DNA of 64,000 nucleotides. Origin: Thermoleophilia bacterium. Lineage in GTDB: Bacteria; Actinomycetota; Thermoleophilia; Miltoncostaeales; Miltoncostaeaceae. The stretch is taken from the NCBI GenBank assembly GCA_017882545.1, contig JADGPG010000060.1, forward strand, positions 16,206 through 80,205, written 5' to 3'. The translations under genes and the position numbers were made by a program. Below the pieces are notes generated by a model. It made no database searches, was not told where the DNA came from, and saw only the letters and a program-made list of their open reading frames with translations. The first letter of the stretch is position 1. Each line of letters starts with the position of its first letter. Shown here one piece after another: positions 35,250 to 43,522 of this stretch.

Positions 35250-36806
35250 CTACCCGATGATGGGATCGGACCGGAGCGTCGCGATCTGGTCGGAGCGCAT
35301 GAACTCGGCGATTGCGGCGAGGTCGTCGTGGTCCGGCCGGCACCAGGCCGGCAGCAGATCGATGCGCTCGGCGGCCGGCGTCATCACCCGTCCATCGAGG
35401 AAGGCGAATTGATCGAGGGTCAGGAACGCCGGGTGAGGGTGTCCGCACGTCCGAGCCAACGCCGCGATCTCCCGACGCAGGGTGCTGACGTAGTTTCCGA
35501 GACGCACCGATTTGAGGTCCGGGTCGAGTCCGTGCTGCAACCAGGCCGATTGGGTTGCCACGCCGCTCGGGCACCGGCCCGTGTGGCACCGCTGGGCCTG
35601 GATGCAGCCGATCGCCATCATCGCCTCACGGCCGACGTTGACCATGTCGGCACCCATGCCAAAGGCAAATGCCGCCGCCTCAGGCAGACCGAGTCGGCCC
35701 GATCCGACGAACACGACCCGATGCGCAATTCCACGGATCGCGAAGCTCCGGTAGGCCACCGCGTGTGCCTGGAGATACGGCAGCGCCACGTGATCGGTGA
35801 ACACCAGCGGGCCCGCGCCGGTCCCGCCCTCGCCGCCGTCGACGGTCACGAAGTCCACACCCCGCCCGTTTGCGGACATCTGCTCGGCCAGGTCATCCCA
35901 GAACGCGCTCTCCCCGACGGCCGACTTGATCCCCACCGGCAGCCCGGTGGCGTCGCCCAACCGCTCGACGAAGTCCAACATGGAATCGACATCCCTGAAC
36001 TCGGTGTGCATCGCGGGGCTGCGGCAGTCGACGCCCTCAGGCACGCCGCGCGCGCGCGCGATCTCGGCGGTGACCTTCTTGCCCGGGAGAAGACCACCGA
36101 CACCGGGCTTTGCGCCCTGGCTGAGTTTGATCTCGATCGCGCGCACCGGATACCGCTCGCACTGCTCGACCAGGCGCTCGAGCGAGAACCGCCCCTGAGC
36201 GTCGTTGCATCCGAAATAGGCGGTTCCGACCTGGAAGATGAGGTCGCCGCCGTGGGCATGGTAGCGGGAGATCCCTCCCTCACCCGTGTCATGCAAGCAG
36301 CCGGCCAAACGGCTGCCGGTGTTCAAGGCCTCGACGGCCGCGCCGGACAACGCGCCGAAACTCATCCCCGAGATGTTGACAACCGACGGCGGGCGGAACG
36401 CGTGCCGGCGCCCCCGGGCCGCGCCAAGGACCTTGGCGCACGGCATGGCGTATCCCGGACCGTGCTCGACGACCGGATCCGGTTCGGGAAATGCCACATT
36501 CAGAATGATCAGGTGGGCGGGATTGCGCTCGAACGCGTTGTCGGTGCCAAACGCGAAGCGGTTGTCCTCATGCTTGGCCGAGGCATAGATCCAGCGGCGC
36601 TGGTTGCGGCTGAAGGGCCGCTCGTCGTCATTGTTGGTGACGATGTACTGACGCAGCTCCGGGCCGACGGCCTCGAGGATGTACCGGAGATGCCCAACGA
36701 CCGGGAAGTTCCGCAGGATCGCGTGCCGGCGCTGGAGCAGGTCGTAAGCGACCACGAGCGCTACGAGTCCACACAGGACCAGCAGTACGACCGCCCAGGC
36801 GGGCAT
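35250..36806 (-). CDS. Membrane-anchored FMN-binding glutamate synthase-like protein
   Basis: A 518-residue protein homologous to the central FMN domain of glutamate synthase, but alone and preceded by an N-terminal transmembrane helix (AWAVVLLVLCGLVALVVAYDLL). Features: NISGMSFGALSGAAVEALN, GEGGISRYH, IEIKLSQGAKPGVGGLLPG, TVDGGEGGTGAGPLVF, and the [3Fe-4S] cysteines CIQAQRCHTGRCPSG. No glutaminase domain, so it probably does not make glutamate from glutamine unaided; its substrate is unknown. ATG 36806 retains the membrane helix. Followed by the microprotein, quinone oxidoreductase and yjbQ. Confidence 0.85.
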   Translation of the reverse strand: MPAWAVVLLVLCGLVALVVAYDLLQRRHAILRNFPVVGHLRYILEAVGPELRQYIVTNNDDERPFSRNQRRWIYASAKHEDNRFAFGTDNAFERNPAHLIILNVAFPEPDPVVEHGPGYAMPCAKVLGAARGRRHAFRPPSVVNISGMSFGALSGAAVEALNTGSRLAGCLHDTGEGGISRYHAHGGDLIFQVGTAYFGCNDAQGRFSLERLVEQCERYPVRAIEIKLSQGAKPGVGGLLPGKKVTAEIARARGVPEGVDCRSPAMHTEFRDVDSMLDFVERLGDATGLPVGIKSAVGESAFWDDLAEQMSANGRGVDFVTVDGGEGGTGAGPLVFTDHVALPYLQAHAVAYRSFAIRGIAHRVVFVGSGRLGLPEAAAFAFGMGADMVNVGREAMMAIGCIQAQRCHTGRCPSGVATQSAWLQHGLDPDLKSVRLGNYVSTLRREIAALARTCGHPHPAFLTLDQFAFLDGRVMTPAAERIDLLPAWCRPDHDDLAAIAEFMRSDQIATLRSDPIIG

Positions 36807-36916
36807 CCCGACCTCCTCTGCATCGTCGCGGCCGGCGGCGACGCCGTCCGGTACAGGCGAAGTATCGCGCGTCGGGCCGCCGACATGGCGGATGACTCGG
36901 ACACCGTAGTGGCAGC

Positions 36917-36922
36917 TACGCT
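36917..36922 (+). promoter_or_regulatory. -10-like hexamer TACGCT, probable leaderless promoter
   Basis: Ends 6 bases before the GTG start of the CDF transporter gene, so transcription should begin at or next to the start codon. The same hexamer occurs at 32792-32797 and 41061-41066 before other genes. Confidence 0.45.
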
Positions 36923-36928
36923 TGCCCG

Positions 36929-38323
36929 GTGTCGACCGCCCCCGATGCAGGCCAAACCCGCCAGCCACTGACCGGTGCCGCCCGCACGGCACTCGTGTCG
37001 GTGGGCGCCGCAATCGTCCTGATCGCGATCAAGCTGATCGCGGGCATCAGTTCCAACAGCCTGGCGCTGATCTCCGAAGCCGTCCACAGCTGCGCCGACC
37101 TTGTTGCCGCGCTGCTTGCATTCTTGGCGGTGCGGGTCGCGGGCCGACCGGCCGACGCCGACCACCCCTACGGCCACGGCAAGGCGGAGCATCTGTCCGC
37201 GCTCATCGAGGGCATGATGCTCGTGGCCGCGAGTGCGGTGATCATCTACGAGGCGGTCACGCGCCTCATCCTCGGCGGCACGGAGGTCAACCCGTCGCCG
37301 TGGGTCTTTGGCGTCGTCGTGGTCATCATCGCCATCGACGGCGCCCGTGCGATGACCTCCTGGCGAGCGTCGCGGCGTCATCACAGCGCCGCGTTGGCGG
37401 CCGGAGCCGTGCATTTCGTCAGTGACATGGCCGGGACCGTGGCAGTGCTGATCGGCCTCATCGCCGCGAAGGCCGGATATCCCGGCGCGGACGCGATCGC
37501 CGCCCTCGTCGTCGCCGCGCTCGTGCTGATCGCCTCCGGCGCGCTGCTGCGCCAGAACGCCGACATCCTCCTCGACCGCGCTGCGGCCGATGACGTCACG
37601 GCGGCCCGGGCGGCGATCGCGGACCTGGGCGACGTGGAAGTCCGGCGGCTGCGGTTACGCAGCGCCGCGGGCCACCATTGGGCCGACGTCGTCGTGGCGG
37701 TTCCGCCGGGGGTGGCGTTGGCCCAGGCCCACGCCACCGCGGACCGGGTCGAAGATGCGCTTGAACGGGTCCTTCCCGGCATTGACGCGGTGGTGCACGT
37801 CGAGCCGGGCAGCGGTCCGGTGACCGAGCGGGTGCGCGCCGCCGCTCAGGGTGTCACCGGCGTTCGCGAAGTTCACAACGTGCAGTTGCTCGACGTCGAC
37901 GGCCACATCGAGGCCAGCCTGCACCTGAAGCTCCCGCCCGAGACGCGTCTCGCCAACGCCGACGCGACGGCACGCACGGTCCAGGCCGCGGTGCGGACCG
38001 AGGTTCCAGAGGTTGTCTCGGTACGGACCCACGTTGAACCGCTGACCTCCGCCGGCGCCGGCCACCAGGCCGCCGGGGCCGGCGCGGCACGGACCGCCAC
38101 ATCGCTGCGCGGCGACATCACCGACGCGACCGGATACGCCCCCGCCGAGATCCGCCTGGTCGACGTTGCCCAAGGACAGGTTGCGTTTGTCGTGATCGGA
38201 CTGCCGGCGTCCCTCTCACTCGCCGAGGCCCATGAGATCGCGGGCCGCGCCCGACGCGCCGGCCGCCTGTCCGATCCGGGTCTTGTGGACGTCTTCGTCC
38301 AGACCAACGCGGCCACCAACTAG
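36929..38323 (+). CDS. Cation diffusion facilitator (CDF) with three C-terminal metal-binding-like domains
   Basis: A 464-residue divalent-metal/proton antiporter. Six transmembrane helices (about 17-205) carry the metal-site pairs SEAVHSCADL and AVHFVSDMAG (HxxxD in TM2 and TM5) and the HPYGHGKAE loop. The cytoplasmic part has three ferredoxin-like ZT-dimer units in tandem (about 212-285, 290-368 and 390-464) where typical CDF proteins have one and total about 300 residues. The exported metal (Zn, Mn, Fe or Co) cannot be read from sequence. GTG start with a leaderless-type promoter. Confidence 0.9.
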   Translation: MSTAPDAGQTRQPLTGAARTALVSVGAAIVLIAIKLIAGISSNSLALISEAVHSCADLVAALLAFLAVRVAGRPADADHPYGHGKAEHLSALIEGMMLVAASAVIIYEAVTRLILGGTEVNPSPWVFGVVVVIIAIDGARAMTSWRASRRHHSAALAAGAVHFVSDMAGTVAVLIGLIAAKAGYPGADAIAALVVAALVLIASGALLRQNADILLDRAAADDVTAARAAIADLGDVEVRRLRLRSAAGHHWADVVVAVPPGVALAQAHATADRVEDALERVLPGIDAVVHVEPGSGPVTERVRAAAQGVTGVREVHNVQLLDVDGHIEASLHLKLPPETRLANADATARTVQAAVRTEVPEVVSVRTHVEPLTSAGAGHQAAGAGAARTATSLRGDITDATGYAPAEIRLVDVAQGQVAFVVIGLPASLSLAEAHEIAGRARRAGRLSDPGLVDVFVQTNAATN

Positions 38324-38334
38324 GCCGGGCGCCC

Positions 38335-39093
38335 ATGCGATTCCGGCGCATCGCGCCCGAGGTCTTGGTCGGTACGAGCCGCGCATGGTCGACGACCTGC
38401 ACGATCGCCGGCCCGGACGGCGCCGTTGTCGTCGACGGCCCTGTCAGCCCCGCCGACGTCGCCGCGCTCGGTGCCCGGGCCGACGCCCGCGAGTTGGTCG
38501 CCACCCACGCCGACTGGGACCATCTGCTGGCGCCGCTGGCATTTCCGACCGCCCGTCGCCGCGCCGCCGCGGCGACGCTCCGGCGCCTAGCGGCCGAACG
38601 TCGACCGATTGCGGGCGAGCTGGCGGCCTGGGACAGTGCGCATGACCACCCCCCGCGCGGACTCCCCGACTGGGCCGACGCCGCCGAACTCCCCCAGCAC
38701 GGACGCGCCAACACGGCGGCCGGTCCCGTCGAGATCGTGCCGGCCGACGGCCACACGACGGACGGAGTCGCCATCCTGCTCGTCCGTCATGGGGTGCTGA
38801 TCGTCGGCGACTACCTCTCGCCCGTCGAGATCCCGTCGGTCGATCCGATCGCCGGGATCGGTGCATATCTGGCGACACTCGCGCGCCTCGACACGGTCGT
38901 TGCCGGGGTCGACTGGGTCGTTCCCGGGCACGGGTGGCCGCTGACCCGCCCGCGCGCCCGCGACCTGCTCGAGGCCGACCGCCGGTATCTGGAGCGCATC
39001 GCCGCAACCGGCGATGCGCCGCTTCCCCGTCATGCCACGGACGCGGTCCAGCGGCGCCAGCACGGACGCAACTGCCTCTGCACACGAGGCTAG
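38335..39093 (+). CDS. Metallo-beta-lactamase-fold hydrolase
   Basis: A 252-residue MBL-fold protein. Metal motifs: THADWDHLL (HxDxDH in place of the usual HxHxDH), ADGHTTDGVAILL, GDYLSP and VPGHGWPL. The replacement of the second His by Asp is seen in several MBL subgroups. Substrate unknown. The C terminus ends in a Cys pair (CLCTRG). Follows the CDF gene after 11 bases, so cotranscription is likely; overlaps the convergent HD-GYP gene by 4 bases. Confidence 0.8.
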   Translation: MRFRRIAPEVLVGTSRAWSTTCTIAGPDGAVVVDGPVSPADVAALGARADARELVATHADWDHLLAPLAFPTARRRAAAATLRRLAAERRPIAGELAAWDSAHDHPPRGLPDWADAAELPQHGRANTAAGPVEIVPADGHTTDGVAILLVRHGVLIVGDYLSPVEIPSVDPIAGIGAYLATLARLDTVVAGVDWVVPGHGWPLTRPRARDLLEADRRYLERIAATGDAPLPRHATDAVQRRQHGRNCLCTRG

Positions 39094-39719
39094 CGTGCCC
39101 CGAACACCACCCGGTCAAGCGCATCAACCGCGGCGGGCCAGAACTGGCTCCCGGCGTGCAGCGTGCACTCGATGATCGCTTCGTCGATGGTGCGCGCGCT
39201 CCCGTACGGCCGTACGGAGATGATCGCATCCCAGGCGTCCGCGACGGCGATGATTCTCGCGCCCTCCGGAATGCGGATCCCGGCGAGGCCGTCGGGATAC
39301 CCGCCGCCGCCCCAGCGTTCGTGATGGTGGCGCACCCACGCGACCTGCTCGGGCCGCAGGACTCCGTGGAGCATCTCGGCACCGATCCGGGAGTGATCCT
39401 TGACAGCCTCGTACTCATGCTCGGTGAGTCGATCCGGCTTGAACAGGATCTGGTCGGGAATCGCAATCTTGCCGACATCGTGGACGACGGCCGCCTCATG
39501 CAGCAGCGCGCAATCTGCATCCGCCCAGCCGAGCTCCATGGCGATCGCGACCGCAAGATCGGCGACCCGATCCGAATGCCGCCGGGTCGAGGGGTCTTTG
39601 GCGTCGACCGCGCGAGCGAGTCCGAGCCGCGCCTTGACGGCCGCGCTGGTCGTCGGTGCGACGGATGGAAGGCGCGTCCCGGCCGCCGGGCCGGCACCGG
39701 GCCGTCTGGCGGCGGTCAA
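39090..39719 (-). CDS. HD-GYP domain protein (cyclic-di-GMP phosphodiesterase-like)
   Basis: A 209-residue protein consisting almost only of an HD-GYP domain. VVHDVGKIAIPDQILFKP (His80-Asp81 metal site) and HHHERWGGGGYPDGLAG (the GYP motif) are intact, so cyclic di-GMP hydrolysis is plausible. Conserved RRHSDRVADLA and DHSRIGAEML are also present. No sensory domain is fused. The only standard start is TTG at 39719; an in-frame stop lies about 27 bases upstream. Confidence 0.85.
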   Translation of the reverse strand: MTAARRPGAGPAAGTRLPSVAPTTSAAVKARLGLARAVDAKDPSTRRHSDRVADLAVAIAMELGWADADCALLHEAAVVHDVGKIAIPDQILFKPDRLTEHEYEAVKDHSRIGAEMLHGVLRPEQVAWVRHHHERWGGGGYPDGLAGIRIPEGARIIAVADAWDAIISVRPYGSARTIDEAIIECTLHAGSQFWPAAVDALDRVVFGAR

Positions 39720-39853
39720 CGGGCGACCCCGACGATGACAGCCTTACGCTCACGGGAACACACGCGCATACGCGGACAGATTCCCCCCGTGCTGAACATT
39801 CCCTGCCTGTGCGCGTGGCGCCGCCCGGTCGGGACCTGCCAGACTCCCCTCCG

Positions 39854-41017
39854 ATGCTGGAGCATGCTGATGTGATCGTCGTTGGGGCCGGACCGGCGGG
39901 CTCAACCGCCGCCTTCCGCCTCGCCACCGAAGGCGCCCGCGTGGTGGTGCTGGACCGCCAGCGGTTTCCCCGCGACAAGCCGTGCGGTGGGGGCGTGACC
40001 GTCCGCGGCGCGAGGCTGCTGCCGTTCTCGATCGATCCCGTCGTCGAACGCGTCGTCGACCGGATCAACGTCACCATGGGCCACCATGGCCCGCGACGAG
40101 ACGTGACCGCCGGGTCGCCGCTGGTCTACATGACTCAGCGCCGGCGGCTCGACCATTTTCTGATCGACCAGGCGATCGCGGCGGGCGTTGACTTCCGTGA
40201 CAGCACACGGGTACGCGCCATCGACATCCACCCGGGCGGAGTGCGCGTCCGGACCGACCACGGCACGATCACCGCCGCTGTCCTGGTCGGCGCCGACGGC
40301 GCCAACGGGGTCACCCGGGCTGCGCTGGGCGCGCCCGAGCCCTCGTACGCCGTCGCACTGGAGGGCAACCTCCCGCGCGGCGCGTCCGGTTTCGACGACC
40401 GTGACTACGAGACCGCCGCGCTCCTCGAGTTCGCGACGGTCCCGGGCGGGTATGGCTGGATCTTTCCCAAGGCCGACCACACCAACTTCGGTGTCGGCGG
40501 GTGGCTGTCCGAGGGGCCTCGCCTCCGTGCGCACCTGGACGAGCTGTGCGCGGCCCACGGCGTCACACTGGGAGATCTCGAGCACCTGCGCGGCCATCGG
40601 CTCCCGATCCGACGGGCGGGCACGCCGATCGCGATCCCCCGGGCGGTCCTGGTCGGCGACGCGGCCGGCCTGGTCGACCCGTTCAGCGGCGACGGCATGT
40701 ACGAGGCGTTCCTGTCGAGCAAGATCGCCGCCGAGACGATTACGGACCTGCTGGCGGGCGAGGTTCGTGACCTGTCCGGCTACCCGGAGCGACTCGGCGC
40801 CGCGCTCGAGCCGCACATGGCCGGCGCCTGGGTCGCCAAGCTGATGATCGAGCGCAGTCCCGCCGTCATGATGGGAATCCTGCACGTTCCCGGCATGACC
40901 CGGGTCGTGGCCGAGCGAATGGGCCGCGTGGACTCCGACCACGGCCCATTCACGCGCCGGGTGGCGCGCGTCGTCGGTCGTCGCGCGCGACGCGCGCTCG
41001 GCGCTCACGCCGCCTGA
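39854..41017 (+). CDS. Geranylgeranyl reductase family FAD-dependent oxidoreductase
   Basis: A 387-residue flavoprotein. The FAD Rossmann motif DVIVVGAGPAGSTAAFRLA, the PRDKPCGGGVT substrate-cavity motif typical of geranylgeranyl reductases and the GDAAGLVDPFSGDGMYEAFLS FAD loop are present. Such enzymes reduce isoprenoid side chains (lipids, menaquinone, chlorophyll) or related substrates; neighbours give no further clue. ATG at 39854 starts just before the Rossmann fold, as is usual. Confidence 0.87.
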   Translation: MLEHADVIVVGAGPAGSTAAFRLATEGARVVVLDRQRFPRDKPCGGGVTVRGARLLPFSIDPVVERVVDRINVTMGHHGPRRDVTAGSPLVYMTQRRRLDHFLIDQAIAAGVDFRDSTRVRAIDIHPGGVRVRTDHGTITAAVLVGADGANGVTRAALGAPEPSYAVALEGNLPRGASGFDDRDYETAALLEFATVPGGYGWIFPKADHTNFGVGGWLSEGPRLRAHLDELCAAHGVTLGDLEHLRGHRLPIRRAGTPIAIPRAVLVGDAAGLVDPFSGDGMYEAFLSSKIAAETITDLLAGEVRDLSGYPERLGAALEPHMAGAWVAKLMIERSPAVMMGILHVPGMTRVVAERMGRVDSDHGPFTRRVARVVGRRARRALGAHAA

Positions 41018-41060
41018 CTCACCGCCGGCCGCTCCCCCTGGGACCCCGGTCGGCGGTCAC

Positions 41061-41066
41061 TACGCT
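41061..41066 (+). promoter_or_regulatory. -10-like hexamer TACGCT
   Basis: Lies 42 bases before the ATG at 41109 of the SDR-DUF2867 gene and directly against an upstream in-frame ATG at 41067. Together with a GAGG at 41100-41103 it supports initiation at 41109 with a short leader. Confidence 0.4.
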
Positions 41067-41108
41067 ATGACGGTCCTTCCCCAACCTCACCGCGACGTTC
41101 GAGGCGAC

Positions 41109-42578
41109 ATGCGCACACCCGAACCGCACCCGCTGGTCCTTGTGACCGGACCGACGGGGTACGTCGGAGGACGGCTGTTGGCGGTACTCGAGTCCGACGG
41201 CTTTCGGGTGCGTTGCTTTGCGCGCCGCCCTGAGGCCCTGCGCGGGCGCGTCGGGCCGTTCACCGAGATCGCCGAGGGCGATATCCGCGACGCGACGCGT
41301 GTGGCGGAAGCGATGCAAGGGGTCGACGTCGCGTATTACCTGGTTCATTCCATGGGGTCAAAAGGATCCTTCGCAACAGAGGACCGCGACGCCGCGCTGA
41401 TCTTCACCACCGCGGCCCGCGCGGCCGGACTCCGGCGAATCGTCTACCTCGGCGGTCTCGGATCGGGCGACGACCTGTCCGCCCACCTGGCCAGCCGCCA
41501 GGAGGTCGGTCGTCTGCTGGCGGCTGGAGGCGTGCCGACCGTGGAATTCCGGGCAGGTATGGTCATCGGCTCGGGCAGTCTCGTCTTCGACGCGATGCGG
41601 GCGCTCGTGCGGCAGCTCCCGGTCATGATCGTGCCGCGCTGGGTCGGAACGCTGACCCAGCCAATCGCCATCGACGACGTGATCGCCTACCTGCTCGCGG
41701 CCGCCGATCTCGATCAACCCGCCGACGGCGTCTACGAGATCGGCGGACCCGACCGCCTGTCGTACGGTGGCCTGATGACCGAATATGCGCGCCAGCGCGG
41801 GTGGCGGCGGATCATCATCCCGGTACCGGTCCTCAGCCCGCGCCTGTCGAGCCTGTGGCTCGGACTCGTCACCCCGGTGTACGCCCGCGTCGCCCGGAAG
41901 ATGATCGACGGACTCCGCAACGAGACGCTTGTCCGTGACCACCGCGCGCGAACGGCCTTCCCCGACATTCGCCCGCGGGGGGTCGCGCAGGCGATCGCAG
42001 AGGCCACCGTCGGCCACGACGACGCACCGACGCGCTGGTCCGACGCGGTCTCCTCGGCAGGCCGTTGGGCAGTCCGTGGCCCGGCCCGCGGCACGATCCT
42101 CACCGACGCCCGCGCACTGTGGGTCGACGCACCGCCGGCGCGCGCGTTCGCCCCGATCCAGCGGATCGGTGGCCGCACCGGCTGGTACTACGGAGATCGC
42201 CTGTGGGACCTGCGCGGCTGGTTGGATCTGATGACGGGAGGCGTCGGCGCACGGCGCGGGCGTCGACACCCGATCAACCTTGCGCCCGGCGACACCATCG
42301 ACTTCTGGCGCGTCGAGGAGATCGAGCCCGATCGCCGCCTGCGATTGGTCGGCGAGATGAAGCTGCCCGGCACGGCCTGGCTCGAGTTCGAGGTCGTTCC
42401 GCGTGGATCGGGATGCGAGATCCGTCAGACCGCGTCATTCGCGCCGTCCGGCATCGCGGGGCGTGCCTACTGGTTCGCCGTGGCGCCCTTTCACAGCGTG
42501 CTGTTTCCGGCGATGCTCGAGCGCATCGCGCGGGCGGTCCCCGCCGAGGACGCGGCGGCCGGGCGCGCGGCGGCCTGA
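41109..42578 (+). CDS. Atypical SDR / DUF2867 fusion protein
   Basis: A 489-residue two-domain protein. An N-terminal extended/atypical short-chain dehydrogenase (about 1-300) has the NAD(P) loop VTGPTGYVGGRLLAVL, AYYLVHSM and RAGMVIGSGS. A C-terminal DUF2867 domain of SRPBCC-like fold (about 340-480) carries WYYGDRLWDLRGWLD and FWRVEEIEPDRRLRLVGEMK. The family is annotated as NAD(P)H-binding protein of unknown substrate. ATG 41109 has GAGG 5 bases before it; an ATG at 41067 is also in frame. Confidence 0.82.
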   Translation: MRTPEPHPLVLVTGPTGYVGGRLLAVLESDGFRVRCFARRPEALRGRVGPFTEIAEGDIRDATRVAEAMQGVDVAYYLVHSMGSKGSFATEDRDAALIFTTAARAAGLRRIVYLGGLGSGDDLSAHLASRQEVGRLLAAGGVPTVEFRAGMVIGSGSLVFDAMRALVRQLPVMIVPRWVGTLTQPIAIDDVIAYLLAAADLDQPADGVYEIGGPDRLSYGGLMTEYARQRGWRRIIIPVPVLSPRLSSLWLGLVTPVYARVARKMIDGLRNETLVRDHRARTAFPDIRPRGVAQAIAEATVGHDDAPTRWSDAVSSAGRWAVRGPARGTILTDARALWVDAPPARAFAPIQRIGGRTGWYYGDRLWDLRGWLDLMTGGVGARRGRRHPINLAPGDTIDFWRVEEIEPDRRLRLVGEMKLPGTAWLEFEVVPRGSGCEIRQTASFAPSGIAGRAYWFAVAPFHSVLFPAMLERIARAVPAEDAAAGRAAA

Positions 42579-42636
42579 CGCCCTCCACGCGGCGGCGCCC
42601 GGCACCGGTCCGGTCGCATCCGCACGTCCCGTGCGC

Positions 42637-42642
42637 CATGCT
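42637..42642 (+). promoter_or_regulatory. -10-like hexamer CATGCT before the PAC2 gene
   Basis: Ends 7 bases before the ATG of the PAC2 gene, the spacing expected for a leaderless transcript; no Shine-Dalgarno sequence is present. Confidence 0.35.
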
Positions 42643-42649
42643 GTAGCCA

Positions 42650-43522
42650 ATGACCGAAATCACCTGGACCTCCCCGCTGCACGACCTCCGCGACCCGATC
42701 ATCGTCGCCGCATTCCGCGGGTGGAACGATGCGGCATCGGCCGCGTCGGCCGCGTTGGCGTATGTCGCGGGCAAGCTCGACGCCTCATCGGCGGGCACGA
42801 TCGACCCTGAGGAGTTCTACGACTTCCAGGCGACGCGACCGATGGTCGACCTCACGACCCCGGGCGCACACACGCTGACTTGGCCCGAGGTCGAGATCCT
42901 TGTCGGCAGTGGCACCGCGCGCGATGTCATCTTCATCGCGGGGATCGAGCCGTCGATGCGCTGGCGCACGTTCTGCAACCTGCTCATTGACGCAGCGCTC
43001 GCCGCCGGCGCGACGACGTTCGTGACCCTCGGCGCGTTTCTCGCCGACACACCACACACCCGCCCGCCCCGGCTCACCGGCATGGCGTCGGATCCGGACG
43101 TGCTAGCAGGCATGCACATCCACGAGCCCGCGTACCGCGGACCGTCGGGGATCGTCGGCGTGCTGAACCAGCTGTCGGTGGAGCGCGGCATGGCCAGCAT
43201 CTCCCTCTGGGCACCGGCGTCGCACTACGCCGCGGGCATCACGAACGCCAAGGCCGCGCTGGCACTGGTCCGCGCGCTTGAACAGACCACCCGGGTCGCT
43301 GTCGATCTGACAGAGCTGCATGCATCGTCGGCCGCGTATGAGTTACAGGTCTCGCGGGCGGTGGAGTCCGACCCCCGCCTGGCGGAACTGGTCCACCAGC
43401 TCGAGAATGCCAGCGATGAGGACTTGGCATTCGACCCCGGGGCGCTGCCGTCCGGTGACGAGCTGGCGCTCGAACTCGAGCGTTTCCTGCGCGAGCGGGA
43501 GTCCGACTCGGGGAACTCCTAG
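42650..43522 (+). CDS. PAC2 family protein
   Basis: A 290-residue soluble protein with the PAC2 (proteasome assembly chaperone 2-like) fold: IIVAAFRGWNDAASAASAAL at the N terminus, LTWPEVEILVGSG, and FVTLGAFLADTPHTRP. In actinobacteria PAC2 proteins are conserved beside ATP-grasp or proteasome-related genes, but their role is not settled. The C terminus is acidic (LELERFLRERESDSG). Convergent with the histidine kinase gene, overlapping by 4 bases. Confidence 0.87.
   Translation: MTEITWTSPLHDLRDPIIVAAFRGWNDAASAASAALAYVAGKLDASSAGTIDPEEFYDFQATRPMVDLTTPGAHTLTWPEVEILVGSGTARDVIFIAGIEPSMRWRTFCNLLIDAALAAGATTFVTLGAFLADTPHTRPPRLTGMASDPDVLAGMHIHEPAYRGPSGIVGVLNQLSVERGMASISLWAPASHYAAGITNAKAALALVRALEQTTRVAVDLTELHASSAAYELQVSRAVESDPRLAELVHQLENASDEDLAFDPGALPSGDELALELERFLRERESDSGNS

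Noticed and set aside
34188..36971. Open frame of about 930 codons on the plus strand opposite the quinone oxidoreductase and glutamate-synthase-like genes
   Set aside because: Antisense shadow of recognisable enzymes; composition is that of reverse-complemented coding DNA and no motif is present.
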